Shown here: piece by piece, positions 42,150-53,542 of the stretch
Numbering within the stretch: the first letter of the stretch is position 1
Layout: each line of letters opens with the position of its first letter
Assembly (NCBI RefSeq): GCF_024868665.1
Contig: NC_079898.1
Location: 902,596-966,595, forward strand
Length of the DNA: 64,000 nt
From: Triplophysa rosa
Lineage: Eukaryota; Chordata; Actinopteri; Cypriniformes; Nemacheilidae
Reading direction: 5' to 3'
The notes under the pieces: generated by a model
Seen by the model: only the letters and a program-made list of their open reading frames with translations
Databases searched by the model: none
What the model was told of the DNA's origin: nothing
Translations under genes and position numbers: made by a program

Positions 42150-42850
42150 CAAAAAAAGCGCAAATAAGTGTCAAAACACGGGATAATTCTTGTATTAACA
42201 GCGTGGTATTCAAATGAATAGTTGTTGCATAGAAAAAATAGTGGGAAATATTTCCAATTATTGTTGATAAGCAAACCCGTACCTCCTCCTCTTCCAGTGT
42301 GGCGGGGAGAGTGAGAGAAGGAGTAGTTTGTGGAGAGAGCAGCGGGTGTGGCTGACTCCTCAGGACCAATCCATGTCTCAGTAAGACCTAGAATGTGAAT
42401 GTCAGACTGTCTAGCAAAAGCATGGTCGTGGCCTAATGGTTAGAGAGTGGGACTCGTGACCAGAAGGTTGCCGGTTGGATTCTCAGGGCCGGTGGGTAAC
42501 AACTGAGGTGCCCTTGAGCAAGGCACCTGACCCCTACTTGCTCCCCGGGCGCTGTAGTGATATCTGCCCACTGCTCCGGGTGTATGTGTGGTCACCACTT
42601 GCTGTGCGTGTGTTCACTACTCTCTGGATGGGTTAAAAGCAGAGGTCACATTTCGGGTATGGGTCACCACATCTGACAAATAGGTCACTTTAACTTCACG
42701 TCAGTTCCAGAGACCCACAGAGAGAGACAGAGGTGTAGAAGTGAAGGTGTGAATGGGACGCGCATGAGAGTGAGCGCGTTGTGCCTTGCGTCTTGGGTGA
42801 GAACGCTGTCTGCGGTGGAGTACAGGAATAAACTAGAAACACATGTTGTT
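42150..42850 (-). pseudogene. L2-type LINE endonuclease fragment, split by a SINE
   Basis: Minus-strand, from 42417: SDIHILGLTETWIGPEESAT, PAALSTNYSFSHSPRHTGRG, then NNWKYFPLFFLCNNYSFEYH AV with a frameshift at GGGTGLL. This is the start of the AP-endonuclease of L2 ORF2. The SINE at 42418-42700 interrupts it. The upstream part (42700-42850) is only weakly recognisable. Confidence 0.72.
42418..42700 (+). mobile_element. V-SINE-like SINE, uninterrupted copy
   Basis: Box A GTGGCCTAATGGTTAGAG and box B-like CCGGTTGGATTC start the element. The conserved body TGAGGTGCCCTTGAGCAAGG, CTTGCTCCCCGGGCGCTG and GGGTTAAAAGCAGAGGTCAC follows, ending ATCTGACAAATAGGTCAC. It is very close in sequence to the split SINE at 3339-4175. 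Confidence 0.82.
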
Positions 42851-43817
42851 AGTATACAGGGAAAGTGAAAGCAAAGTTATCTTAAATAAACTGATGTGCC
42901 TTGCCGGTGTCTTTGCTCGGTGGAGTCACGCAGGTAGAGTCTCAGGTCTTTACTCTCGTCGGTCTTCACACGACGAGGGCTGCACACGAGGGCTGACGCT
43001 TACCGTGCCAGCGCAGAGGCACTGCTTAAGTATGTGTTGAGATTAGCGCAAACAGAATACAGCTGAAAACGCCTTCTCAATTAGCAAAACAAACCTGAAC
43101 GACTTGAATGGGCCACGGATCAAACAGCGATCAACTAGCTCCGTGCTTTTAAGTGCAAAATTATAATGTCAAGCCGTAACGAGCAGCTAACGGCAACTTA
43201 ATGTGACTTCAGTAACACAGTACCCAACGGAAGAATAACGTTAACGCTTTAGCACTCAGTCAACGAGTAAATTAAATTAACAAATCTAGTCAACAGGTAA
43301 AACCAGGTAAACAGGGTAAATAGCAGACTTATGCACTACCGCAGACTTCTGCTGAATAATCGATTCAACCAGCGTATGCATAATGCATTACTGTATGCAC
43401 GGGCAGAGAGACGCGAAGAATAAGCATGTCACCGTCACCCAAACGTTCTCAAGTATGCAATAAAATGTTGTTATATCTTCAAATTGCTGAGCGCGTCGGT
43501 ATGTGTAAAACACGGTTTGCATTCACAGAGTAACTATTAACGTCTGGGGTAATAAACGAGATGCAGTTGTGTTCGGGGTGTGCAGACAAGAGACGAATGT
43601 GATCTTGCGCTTAAAGCACTGGTCAGATATAGGCTACTGATACATTCCGCTGTTTACATTTACTTGGATGTAACGACTGTGTGAGCAAGGCATGAGTGGG
43701 AATGGTACGCTATATGGAAAACTTATGCACGCTGAATGCATGATACAGACAGGTTAGTTAACCAGCAGTCACTCTTAGAAGTGCCGTTTATATTTACTAA
43801 TCTCCAGTAGGCCTAAG
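42851..43817. other. Intergenic, nothing recognised
   Basis: Short direct and inverted ACGACGAGGGCTG/ GAGGGCTGACG echoes at 42970-43000 only. No gene or transposon end until the duplication GGCCTAAG at 43810. Confidence 0.4.
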
Positions 43818-44083
43818 CAGTGCTCGAATTGAGGGGGGGGCTGGGGAGATCCGGGACCCCCCATAAGAAGTAAAAAATAGACTTAGGGTGTCCCTCAGAT
43901 ATTTTTATTTGAGTAAAAATTATAATGACAAATGTGATTAAATTCATGCAATGGATATGGTAAATTTCGTGAATTAATTATTTACAATAATTTATATTAA
44001 GTTTGTTTATGGGCTAGTTGTCATGTCTCTTTAAATTTTAAACGCCCCGCCCCACGTCTTAAGACCGCTAAGCGCAGGACATC

Positions 44084-44965
44084 GGCCCTGTCCCAAATGG
44101 TGCACTCCGGTCTTGTGGACCTCCTCTGAGTCCACACTTGGTGACGTCAGGAAGTGCAGACCTATAGGGCACTAGGCACGAGTCCATAAGGGTACATGGG
44201 AGTGCATTTTGGGCCAGACTTGAGGTCATCACACCGGAGAGAGCAAGCGGTGCTTTCTAATCACTCTCACGGTACTTTGTTGTCATTCGCTGATCAGTCT
44301 GCGCAGCGCCGCGTGAAGTCGACCACTTGTTGTGCCACTGTTGTTATTTGGGACTGGAGCTGCCGGTTTTTATTGTTCTGTATTTCATATGTTTGTAGTT
44401 CATATGTTGATATACCACCCGAGCATTATACATAGATACTTATGTTTGTAATGCATTCATTTGTCATGACGTAAATGCAATTTATGTATATGTATTTATT
44501 TGTATACACTATTCTTCTGTATACACTTCTTAATATGCATATATGTTGTTATTTAATATTTCTCTATAATACAGAATCTGTGTTGTGTAGCTTTACAGAG
44601 CCCAGAGACAACTAGATATAAATCTACAACAAAACATGGCTTATTACCTTAAGTAAGAAAAAGCACAGCATTTAAAGTTTTTATTCTTGAATAGCTGGCA
44701 TAATAGAATACAAATAAGCAATAATATGAACAAGTAACTAATTAATAAATTAATTTTGAATTTTATCAAAACATACATTTAAAAATGTATCTGTCATGTT
44801 TACTTTAATGTCTGAGATCCACGACTCCTCCCGTCCGTTCTGTGATTGGGCATTCGCAAGGATTCCTGGGTAGGGGACTTCAGTGGAGTCTCACTCAGTG
44901 CGGACTTGGCGAGAACGCGCAATTTAAGTCCACGAGACCGCAAGTGCGCCATTTGGGACAGGGCC
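44084..44965. mobile_element. MITE with GGCCCTGTCCCAAATGG ends
   Basis: Left GGCCCTGTCCCAAATGGTGC and right GCGCCATTTGGGACAGGGCC are inverted. The similarity runs on (CTTGTGGAC against GTCCACGAGACC) for about 38 bp. No clear target duplication, superfamily open. Confidence 0.7.
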
Positions 44966-45185
44966 AACGTTGACGTGACTGCTTGATTGGCGTCGCTCCG
45001 TTGAAGCTCACTTCAGATAAAAGATGTAGAATAATAAACCTCCACTCGCAGTCGGGAAGAGAAAGCTTCTACTTTTTTGAGGGGTAATTTTCTCTCTCTA
45101 TATATCTATCTGTAGCCGGTTTAAAGCTACCCCTCTGCGTTGTGTGAAGAATAAAGACTGGAGCTCTGACCTCCTGCAGACTGCC

Positions 45186-45871
45186 TGCATGAGTTGTAAA
45201 ATGCAGTAATTAATCGTTGCATAACATGTAGTGCATATTTAATCAGCCTTCTCCTCGCTCCGCTCAGACCTCCCGCGGACTGAAGCGAGTTCACAATACA
45301 CAATCCCATTTACAATAATAAAGAATATCAAGAAAATAATAATTAATTTCACATCGGATATAACAACAGTTAGAGAAATAATACAATATATATCTATATA
45401 TCTCCAAATATACATTGACACTAACCGAGCTCATATAATATATATCTTTAAATCACCCTTATCCAAACAAATTCGATTGAACACATATAACAAAGAAATC
45501 ACAAAACCAATTCATAACCATACCTGCATATGAGTTGTAAAATGCAGTAATTAATCGTTGCATACTATGTAGTGCATATTTAATCAGCCTTCTCCTGTCG
45601 AACATAGAAAAAGTATCAACAGACACGCTTCACAGGCCGACTCTCACATTAGCATTTAGCACCACATGCTACTGCATTCACTCGATTAAACTTTCACTTA
45701 TGCAGGAAAAACATCTTTAAAAGGAAAGATTACATACTTGTGCATACTCGTTTACATTTTAACGAAACCGATCACTTAATTAGTGATTATTTTCACTTAT
45801 AACACTCTTTTGAGCAGGAGTACACACAATACATACCTCGCTCCGCTCAGACCTCCCGCGGACTGAAGCGA
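45186..45871 (+). repeat. Two interleaved direct repeats
   Basis: A ~70-bp block (GAGTTGTAAAATGCAGTAAT through TTTAATCAGCCTTCTCCT) occurs at 45189-45254 and again at 45532-45597. A second block (CTCCGCTCAGACCTCCCGCG, GACTGAAGCGAG) occurs at 45254-45290 and 45839-45872. In the first place the two blocks touch; in the second they are separated by about 240 bp. Confidence 0.8.
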
Positions 45872-46682
45872 GATCGCGCAGCGCGCCAGTGACGTCACAA
45901 CTACAAACACAAAACTCAGGAAAACATAAAAAAAATCTCTTTTCTTTTCTTATACACATATGTAACAGAAAACTTTTTCTAATGTTGATTTTGTGTGAAT
46001 TTAAAATAAAACACAAGTTATAGTCAATACCTGTTACATATCCACTATATTTATCAACTCCATGTCGGGGCTTTTGTATTCCTTGCGTAAACTATTATTA
46101 GGCCTGGTTCTGGGGTGCTAGAGGTCTCGATGAAGATGAGTGACAGCTTTTTAGTAATTATAAAGGGAGTGCTTGTTGTGCGGTTTCTGTGCTATATAAT
46201 CCAATAAGAATTGTATAAAACTTGCTTTTCATGCTGCTAAAACCAACGGCCACATATACGCTGCAAAGTTTTGGGAATTACATCGGCATATACATGCGGG
46301 ATTCACTCTTGAAACAGCTATGACTGACATATTGATAGTCATACTGTAGTTAGTTCCTGAACAAAGCAGACTTTAGGACTGAAATGGTTGAATGGTCTGC
46401 TGACTGACAGACTCACTCATAACAGTCCCTTGCAGCCACCTACTGGACGTAACTATGTAAACTGCACTGAAATCGTTGAAAAATCCCCACAACACTAACA
46501 CACAGACTGACAGCCGGTCTTGTCACAATTTATATTTTTAATATCTAATAAACTATTCTTGCATTTAAACAAGTCTTTTGGAACGAACATTATTATCACA
46601 AAGTGTCAATCATCCAGATATTTTTAGGGAAAATAGTAAATACTACATTGGTAAATAATGCTAGAATTATTCTGTTGGATGT

Positions 46683-46800
46683 ACACTACTGTTCAAAAGT
46701 CATTTCTGTTCACCAAGCCTGCATTGATTTGATCCAAAATAGAGTAAAAGAAGCCTGTTCTTTTATTTAAGCCTGTTTTTAATAAATAGTATATAATTAT
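46683..46800 (+). repeat. Common fish repeat, CTGTTCAAAAGT type
   Basis: ACTACTGTTCAAAAGTCATT, then TTCACCAAGCCTGCATTGAT and TTTGATCCAAAATAGAGTAA match a widespread fish interspersed repeat with the usual order of these three motifs. Confidence 0.65.
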
Positions 46801-46936
46801 GCATATTATGATCAAATATATTGTGTATTTTGTATAAATTGTATATTGCGAGACTAACCCCCACCCCCACCAAAAAAAAATCTTATGGGTGGGGACCCCC
46901 CATAAGACCTGACTCAATTCGAGCCATGGGCCTAAG

Positions 46937-48766
46937 CTTACGGCCGGCTCACTGCCTCTCACTGAACGGTACAGACGCTGAGAAAAGTGCGCCCATGCTG
47001 GCAAGCGATATCTCACGCTCGAGTGCAGCAGTGGCGGCGTGAAGTGAACAGAGGATAGAACAACTGAGAAAAAACAAGATGATCTGGAGATATAATAAAG
47101 AGAGAGAAGAAGAGAGATGACAAAGAGATGAACAGAGAGACAAACTGAGAGAAGAGAAAGAAGAGTTCTATCAGGACCACTGTCGTCAATTATTTAGCGA
47201 TAGCATATATTTAGTTTGGCGGAATGAATCTGTTCTGGGCAAACTTTCTGCCCGTCCATGCAGCCTTACATGGACATAGCAGGAGCGCAGCAATACATGT
47301 CCCACAAAACAAAATCATTCCCCAAACAAATAAGCATGTCTAAATAGCATAAAGAACATGCCTCATTGTGCAGACACTGGGTTAGCAGTACGGCAATTTG
47401 CACAAGTTGGGTGAGCAAGCTGTTAAGTGCCAAATGGGTTAAATTATCTGTAAGCTGTCAGAAGAAGCATACACCCTGCAAAATAGCACTAGAGTTACAT
47501 GAGCAATTGTTGACAAGACAAATGGGTTAAACTAGCAGTTAGGCTGGCGGGGAAGCATACACCCTGGAACAAATAGCACCGGAGTTATAGGAGCAAGTTG
47601 TTAGCAAACTGAAGAGGTTGAACGAGCAGTAAGCTGGCAGGGGAAGCATACAGTCAGCAACGAATTTTTGCAACAGTCTGAAAAACTCCCTAAACAAATG
47701 CAATCAGCAAAACAGTCTTTACAACAAAGATGGAAGGTCACCCCTACACTCTAACAACAGCAGCAAGATTGTTTACAATAGGTACAAATATGAAACATCA
47801 TATAACTTAAAAAGATGTATAATGGAGTTTTAGTCTGCAGGCAGAGGGAGAGTCCACAGAGCTGACCATGCAGCATGTGACCCAACAAAAGCTCCCTGTC
47901 AGTAGTATATATGCGGGTCATAGTGTCAAAATGATTGACAGGTATGATTGATGGGGTCATTGACCTTTGCAGAGGGGGAGGGGTGAATTACTTCCGGACC
48001 ACCCACGTTGCGAGGGACTGCCCACTTTGCGTTGACCTTTGACCGTATCCGCCCCTTAGTGTGGTACCGCCCACGTCGCGTTGAACTTCTGACCGTGCCC
48101 TCACGTCCCATTTTTCCGGGGCATGTATTAGGGCATGGTTTAGGATGTATTGCTACATATCTTTAGCATGAATGAAAATATGTAATTTAAAGGAGATGAT
48201 GAGATCATTATTAATACGCAATCATTGGTTATTTAAACACCGTTTAAAAATAATAATGAATAAGACAACAACTACACAAACACTGTTTGAATAAACAAAC
48301 AGGTTTAAATGAATAATCATGTGATTAAATAAATAAATAAAGCATCTATTAAATAAGTAAAGAAGTAATTATATAATTACAGATTACCTGATGTTTTTCA
48401 GAGTTTTCACCCAGTCTATAACATTCCAGTGAGAGGTGTCCGCACCAAGGCTCGTAAATTTGTTTGAAAGAGGAGGATTGTAACCGGGTGTATTTCAACT
48501 TGCTTTTGACCTGTAGGTGACAGCGTCGGACGTTTTAATCGGTTACGATTTGTTTTACGTCCATAGCGTGAAATTTGACCTTGTTATTTGAGAATCATAC
48601 GCGCTAGCAGCTCGGTTCAAGACAGCGAAGCTTTGTTTAGGAATAACAACTGTTCCCCACCTGGCATCAGTAGATCACATGAAACAATGCGTGACGAATC
48701 GTATCCGGACCTCTCTGTACTCATGATTTAAACCGTTTTGAATCGTCAATCATGTCATTCATGTCA
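46937..48766. other. Intergenic with a three-unit tandem repeat
   Basis: 47370-47650 holds about three ~90-bp units (AAATGGGTTAAA at 47432 and 47520, diverged GAGGTTGAAC near 47614, each followed by GGAAGCATACACCCTG-like sequence). 47030-47180 reads as a short charged coiled-coil-like frame with stops and is not supported as a gene. CpG-containing CCACCCACGTTGCG/CCGCCCACGTCGCG pair at 48000-48085. No gene recognised. Confidence 0.45.
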
Positions 48767-48769
48767 TAG

Positions 48770-49241
48770 ACCCTTTGTCGCACATCTGGCTCATGCGCTG
48801 ACAAAAAAGGCGAATACGTACCCGGACAAGACACCTGCGTGGCGTTCCCTAACAAGGACTGGACGTTGTTTTACAACTACGTCTGGAAGGATTTAAACGA
48901 CAGTCGCGAAGAACCTTTGTACATCGCAGAGTGGGACTCTGTAATGCCCAACGGTCGTTACCGTGTGGTCGGCGATCATTCTAAAAAGCGATCGCACCGG
49001 GGCTATCCTCCACGACGAACATCACGAGCTGTACGAGATGCAATTTTTGTTCAAATGGTCTGACCTTTATGTCCTGGAGACCCTTTTTTCCAACATCAAC
49101 AGAATGATCAAGTGGTGCGATATGCGCGATGGCTATTCCAGAGTTAAAGTGCAGCTGTTCCACCCCGAGAAGTGCGCGCGCAGCCAGTGGGCCGTCGGAC
49201 CGTCACCACCCATTTACTATAGCCATTATAAAAATCAGTAG
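48770..49241 (+). pseudogene. Unidentified protein-coding remnant, about 155 codons, one frameshift
   Basis: Frame 1 reads GSCADKKGEYVPGQDTCVAF, PNKDWTLFYNYVWKDL and YIAEWDSVMPNGRYRVVGDH. After an A5 run at about 48982 the sense passes to the next frame: SDRTGAILHDEHHELYEMQF, LFKWSDLYVLETLFSNINRM, DGYSRVKVQLFHPEKCARSQ, and ends PPIYYSHYKNQ with TAG at 49239-49241. Both halves have strong coding character and no other stops, so a single-base indel in the A-run seems likely. There is no clear start codon: a stop lies at 48767. I do not recognise the family. It could be an exon, a transposon gene or an old viral gene. Confidence 0.5.
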
Positions 49242-49261
49242 ACAGAGCCTCTCCCGCAACA

Positions 49262-49397
49262 ATGTCTCAAGACTACGCTTCAGAAAACATCAGTGACTAT
49301 TCTCTCCACACCGTTCCTGACGCTCGCGATGACAACGCGGTACAGCACATACAGACGGACGAACCTGCAGAATCGTCCGGGNTACTTGTGTTTTAAA
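49262..49397 (+). other. Short open frame after the unidentified remnant
   Basis: Starts ATG at 49262, 21 bp after the preceding stop: MSQDYASENISDYSLHTVPD, ARDDNAVQHIQTDEPAESSG, then an ambiguous base (49382) and a stop soon after. Acidic and polar, no recognised domain. The tight spacing to the previous frame is unusual for vertebrate genes. Confidence 0.3.
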
Positions 49398-49563
49398 TTG
49401 TTAATCATCGAGGGTAAAACTTATCCTTAAGTATATCCCATATCAAAATCGTCCTTAAATGCACTGATAAATTATTTCTATCGGATCACTCGCTATTAGC
49501 ATTACCAGCCTGCTTACTGCTTAACACACTGCTCTCATTACTACATCACTAATGCCTAATGTT

Positions 49564-49894
49564 TCAGACGTGTTTGTACCTCTGAGTGCAGATGAGGAAA
49601 CGTTCGCACTTCAGTCGGAACTGGAGGCTGTGGAGAAGCAGATCCAGGATTTACTTTAGAAGCAGACACGGCTGCGAGAACGTAAAACGGCGCTGGAAAC
49701 ATCCCGAGCTGACGCTCGCAAATCCGCGGTAAGTTTTCATCGCGATTGTAATACTCCTACCACTTCTACTCTACGTGTTTCTCTGCACAGAGCCCAGGCT
49801 TCGAGAACACGATCAGCCCAAATGAACTTCACTCCTGCACCGGTGTTTTGTCGAAGTCTGTTCCCCCTATGTTTCCTCAGAGTTGTTCCTCATA
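49564..49894 (+). pseudogene. Probable L2-type LINE ORF1 N-terminal fragment
   Basis: Reads VFVPLSADEETFALQSELEA, VEKQIQDLL, stop, KQTRLRERKTALETSRADAR, KSAVSFHRDCNTPTTSTLRV and SLHRAQASRTRSAQMNFTPA before a terminal stop at 49892. A short coiled coil followed by Arg/Ser/Pro-rich sequence fits ORF1 proteins of fish L2/CR1-like LINEs. An in-frame TAG at about 49656 inactivates it. The downstream esterase-like domain is absent. Confidence 0.45.
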
Positions 49895-50429
49895 GCGCCC
49901 GCTACGCAAACAGCGTGTAGAGGGCGGGCGCGTGCACGTTCCACTGGTGATTTTCAATTATTTGTTGAAAATACGCAGATATTCTCATACCATGAATTAT
50001 ATATATTTTCACATTTCCTGTTTTGTATGACTTCTAGCCATTCTTTGGTCTGTTCAGTTTGTTTTAAAATGTATTTTGTAGAACAACGCAAAATGTTGAA
50101 AAGCAATATAAAATACGTTTAAATAAATAAGGATGAATTTAAATACATTGTAAAATGGTTAGTTATGTGTATGGTGAAGATAAAAAGAGTAGTATAGCAT
50201 ACAAATACGATTCTGAACGCATACGATTCTGAACGAATGAATCGCTTTGAATGAATCGGTTGACTGAATGGATAAGTAACTGACTTATATGATCTTGCCT
50301 CCACCTACTGGCGGTTCCTTTGCATTGAGAAAAAACATTGGATATTTCAATTGTCTATCGAAAATATTTCAATCGAAATGGCAGGGTGCATGTTTTTGAC
50401 ACTTAGGGTTAGTGTCACAGCCACTTTAG
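49895..50429. other. Intergenic, nothing recognised
   Basis: AT-rich. A small direct repeat CATACGATTCTGAACG occurs twice near 50205-50240. Confidence 0.4.
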
Positions 50430-50760
50430 CATAACAAATGTTACAATAATATTTCTCATCATTGGGATAAGGGAATGCATTTTGTCAGCTATAAATTTCA
50501 CCATCGAATTCTATTTCCTCCTTGTTTTTTATTCTAATATATTATAATGTTTACATTAGACTGATGTAGGTGAAGCTCCTCCCACAACTGGAACAGAAAC
50601 AGCAACTTTAAAGCCATTACATTCAATCATTTCTCATCATTTGGGTAAAGGAACGCACTTCGACAGACTATATTTTTCACCGTCGAATTCTGTTTCCTCC
50701 TTGTTTTTTATTTTAACATGTTATAATGTTTACTTTAATTGATGTAGGTGAAGCTCTAGC
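50430..50760 (+). repeat. Two-unit tandem repeat of about 177 bp
   Basis: TTTCTCATCATTGGGATAAG to TGATGTAGGTGAAGCTCC (50451-50581) is repeated with about 85% similarity at 50630-50755. TTTCCTCCTTGTTTTTTATT lies at 50513 and 50690. Confidence 0.75.
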
Positions 50761-51726
50761 TACATCTAACTGTGAAAATCCCAGCATATAACAATATTTA
50801 CTCAACACAGCACATGGTCCAAATTAGCTTTCCAAAATTAAGGAATTGAAATGTTTTTTTCATCTATATGAATTTTTGATTTCCAAAAGGAGAAGGCTGA
50901 GAGTCTGGGTAATATGCAACAGTCAATGTGACATTTCTTATCTGAAATAAAACTTCAGACTGCAAACAACATTTTCTAATATCATGAATGGAGTGAAATC
51001 TAAAATAGAACCAAAATACCATTACAGGGAGAAAATCAAAAGGAGGTGTCATGACCACACACAACAGACGGAGACTTGGGCAGGGAGAACAGATATTTTA
51101 TTAATAAAAATGGAAAATCACGAAAAGGGGAAACATTAACACATACAAAGGCAGGCAAGCCCAAACCCAGCATACATAAATTTACTGCATTCTGCATGCT
51201 TCACACATGATACGGGTAGGTTCCATGCAGTTTATCCACACATTCATGGTGGAAAACCACCTTTGGCATTGCATCACATGAAATCTGTAAGCAAAAGATT
51301 TAAAAACAAAATCAAGTAAATCAGCTGGAAGATGGTGGTAGTGCATTACAGCATGCAGTACCTGTTACATTTTGTTCAGCATTGTGATGCATTTGCTATT
51401 TAATTGAGCAAAGAAAAAAAATTTACTGGCTGCGATTCCAGATAACGATAGATCTTAGCACTTAAGAGCGTTTTCTACAAGCCATTTTGTGAACGTTCGT
51501 CATCGTTTCACGTGCGTTTCCCGAAAATGCACTAAACACGACTGCACATAGCAGTGCTTTAAGTACTACTTACAAGTCGCTATCCTTTTGTCAGGTGCCA
51601 CCTTATACAATGGCTCGTTTTTGTAGCACGCACTTGTTTTCGAAATGTTTAGGCTAATTATTTTCACTGGATGTGCATGTTTAAGATATAACAAGAATAA
51701 ACGATGTATTTAGAATAGGTTTGAAA
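50761..51726. other. Intergenic with small repeat fragments
   Basis: 50864-51064 (minus) is a 66-codon frame with SIHDIRKCCLQSEVLFQIRN, VTLTVAYYPDSQPSPFGN. It looks protein-like but is unidentified and may be an exon remnant. 51045-51190 is a fish repeat (AACAGACGGAGACTTGGGCA). 51430-51600 resembles an old MITE. Confidence 0.3.
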
Positions 51727-51899
51727 GAGCTCCGGTGTTCTTTTATGCTACCCATAAATTTGTGCTACCCTCGTGTTGTGATTGGGATGGGGGAGGGGTT
51801 ATTTAGGTGTAAGGGTTGGATTGGGGGAGGGGTTAGTCGTGTTTTGTATGGAGGTAGCAAAATTTGATAGGGATGCATAAATTGGCAGAACACCGGCTC
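51727..51899. mobile_element. Short MITE of about 173 bp
   Basis: GAGCTCCGGTGTTCTTTTATG at the left and GGCAGAACACCGGCTC at the right are inverted. Inner arms also pair imperfectly (GCTACCCATAAATTTGTGCT against GTAGCAAAATTTGATAGGGA). Confidence 0.55.
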
Positions 51900-53307
51900 A
51901 AACCACGCACTCTCAGCAAACAGGAAGTGACGTTATCCTACAGGTGACGTATCCAACCAATCAGGATGAAGTCAGATACAATAATAGCCCTATATGTAAA
52001 TGTACAATGTTTACCCTTATTTTTTTAGTTACTGAGATATTCACATTTACTTGTCTACAAAAAATCGCCAGATATGGGTTGAAAATCTGCAAACTTAACC
52101 TATAATAATATTGCATGTTTAACTGAACAGTACTTTAAACACATGACTTGTATTGTCTTAGAGCTATTGTGATATGAACATCACTTTGTTGTTTCTCAGT
52201 GAGTCACAGCCACCTCTGGCTGATTAAAGTATATATTTTTTGATTGTAATATTGAAACATGCATTTTTAAGCTGCTTTGAAATTATATGCATTGTTAAGC
52301 TCTATACCCTTACGACAGCTATCCTGGGTTTTACTATGGTAACACTGCAACCATGTAATCATGTTTTTTTTTCTTTTTTCAAATCAAGGTTTTAAAAATG
52401 GTTCTGATGCTTTTGAAACCATGGTGAAAGTCTGTATAGGTTTTCTATATGTTGTAGTAATGTCATAGTTATTGTGGTTTTGCTACAACAATCAGTCATT
52501 GTAGTAGATTTTGTATGGTCTAACTGCAAATGCTGTAAAAAAAACATGGATAACTTCCAGATGGGTACAAATACTGTATTTGTGTGTTGGTCTGATAAAT
52601 GTAATGCATTTATGTATTTAATCTGTTAAAATATTACATTTGCAGTTGTTATAGAACATTGGTTTTTGTGTTGAATGACATTTTGGTTAGCGTGATTTAA
52701 CGATTATAAACCGCGGACCGACTGTTGGCCACCAGCAAACATTAATGATAAACCAGCGGCTTAGCAGCGGACCGCCGGCGGAAATATGGCGGCTGCCACC
52801 GGTGGACCACTGGAAAAACGATGAGCAAAAAGCCGGTGGCCCGTAGGTGGTTCCCGCTGGTGGCCCGTAGGTGGTTCCCGCTGGTGGACCGCCAACTTTG
52901 CCACCGTTGGCCCGCCACTGGTCCGCCAGCCTTATGTTAGCTGGGGTGTTAATTTCGTTAATGAAAATAATGACAAAAAATATTCGTCAACGAATATTTT
53001 CCCAGGATGAAGACGAGACAAAACGTAAGGCCATTAAACGACTTTATCTGCACGCAATATCGTTGACGAAAAATGATGAGACTAAAATATAGTTATAAAG
53101 ATAAAAAAACGTACCTAAAAACTCTTTTTAGTCTTTGTCGAAAAAAAATAGAAGATAAATATTAAAGATTTTTATTTAGCGTTCATGTTTGCAGTCGCCA
53201 GATTACAGGAGTTTAGATCCACCAAACAGGGTTGAAAGGTTATAAAAATATACGTTTTCTGCCAGTGGTTGACTTTATTTGTGCAATCTGGCAACCACAC
53301 GCCAATG
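51900..53307. other. Intergenic with GC-rich and ACGAAAAT-type repeat remnants
   Basis: 52700-52930 is a GC-rich repeat with CCGGTGG/CCGCTGGTGG words and a tandem GTGGCCCGTAGGTGGTTCCC (twice at 52836-52880). 52935-53100 (TTAATTTCGTTAATGAAAAT, CGTCAACGAATATTTT) resembles degenerate DNA-transposon ends common in fish. No gene seen. Confidence 0.45.
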
Positions 53308-53388
53308 CGCTGCGACCTGCGGTGGATGTCCAACCCGTCCCACATCCAAGTGTGATGTCATAAGCCACGCCCATGTCAAATACGTCAC
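53308..53388 (+). repeat. Left 81-bp inverted repeat arm around the zinc-finger gene
   Basis: CGCTGCGACCTGCGGTGGAT, continuing to AAATACGTCAC. Reverse complement of 56353-56433 with 4 mismatches (about 95% identity). Two of the four are CpG to TpG/CpA changes. Homology stops abruptly on both sides of the arm. Confidence 0.9.
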
Positions 53389-53542
53389 ATTCTCATTAAC
53401 ATTGAAGCAGTAAGACGCCAACACAGTAGGTGGCGATAATAGACATTATTGTTTGTGTTACCTGAAATAAAACCAAAAAGAAGAAGACAAAAAGGAAGCA
53501 GAAGCATCTGTGAGAAAGTGAGGTGAATTAAGTATTATTGCT

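Larger units (their letters stand above)
43818..46928. mobile_element. hAT-type element, 3.1 kb, non-autonomous
   Basis: Ends CAGTGCTCGAATTGAG and CTCAATTCGAGCCATG are inverted repeats with a perfect 8-bp duplication GGCCTAAG (43810-43817 and 46929-46936). Just inside, GGGACCCCCCATAAGA occurs on both sides. No transposase. The interior holds a MITE (44084-44965) and internal duplications. Confidence 0.88.

Noticed and set aside
46949..47180. Coiled-coil gene near 47.1 kb
   Set aside because: Short charged frame with an internal stop and no splice support or homology.
48770..49397. Confident call of an endogenous virus gene
   Set aside because: Compact layout is suggestive, but no known viral motif could be seen, so it is left unidentified.
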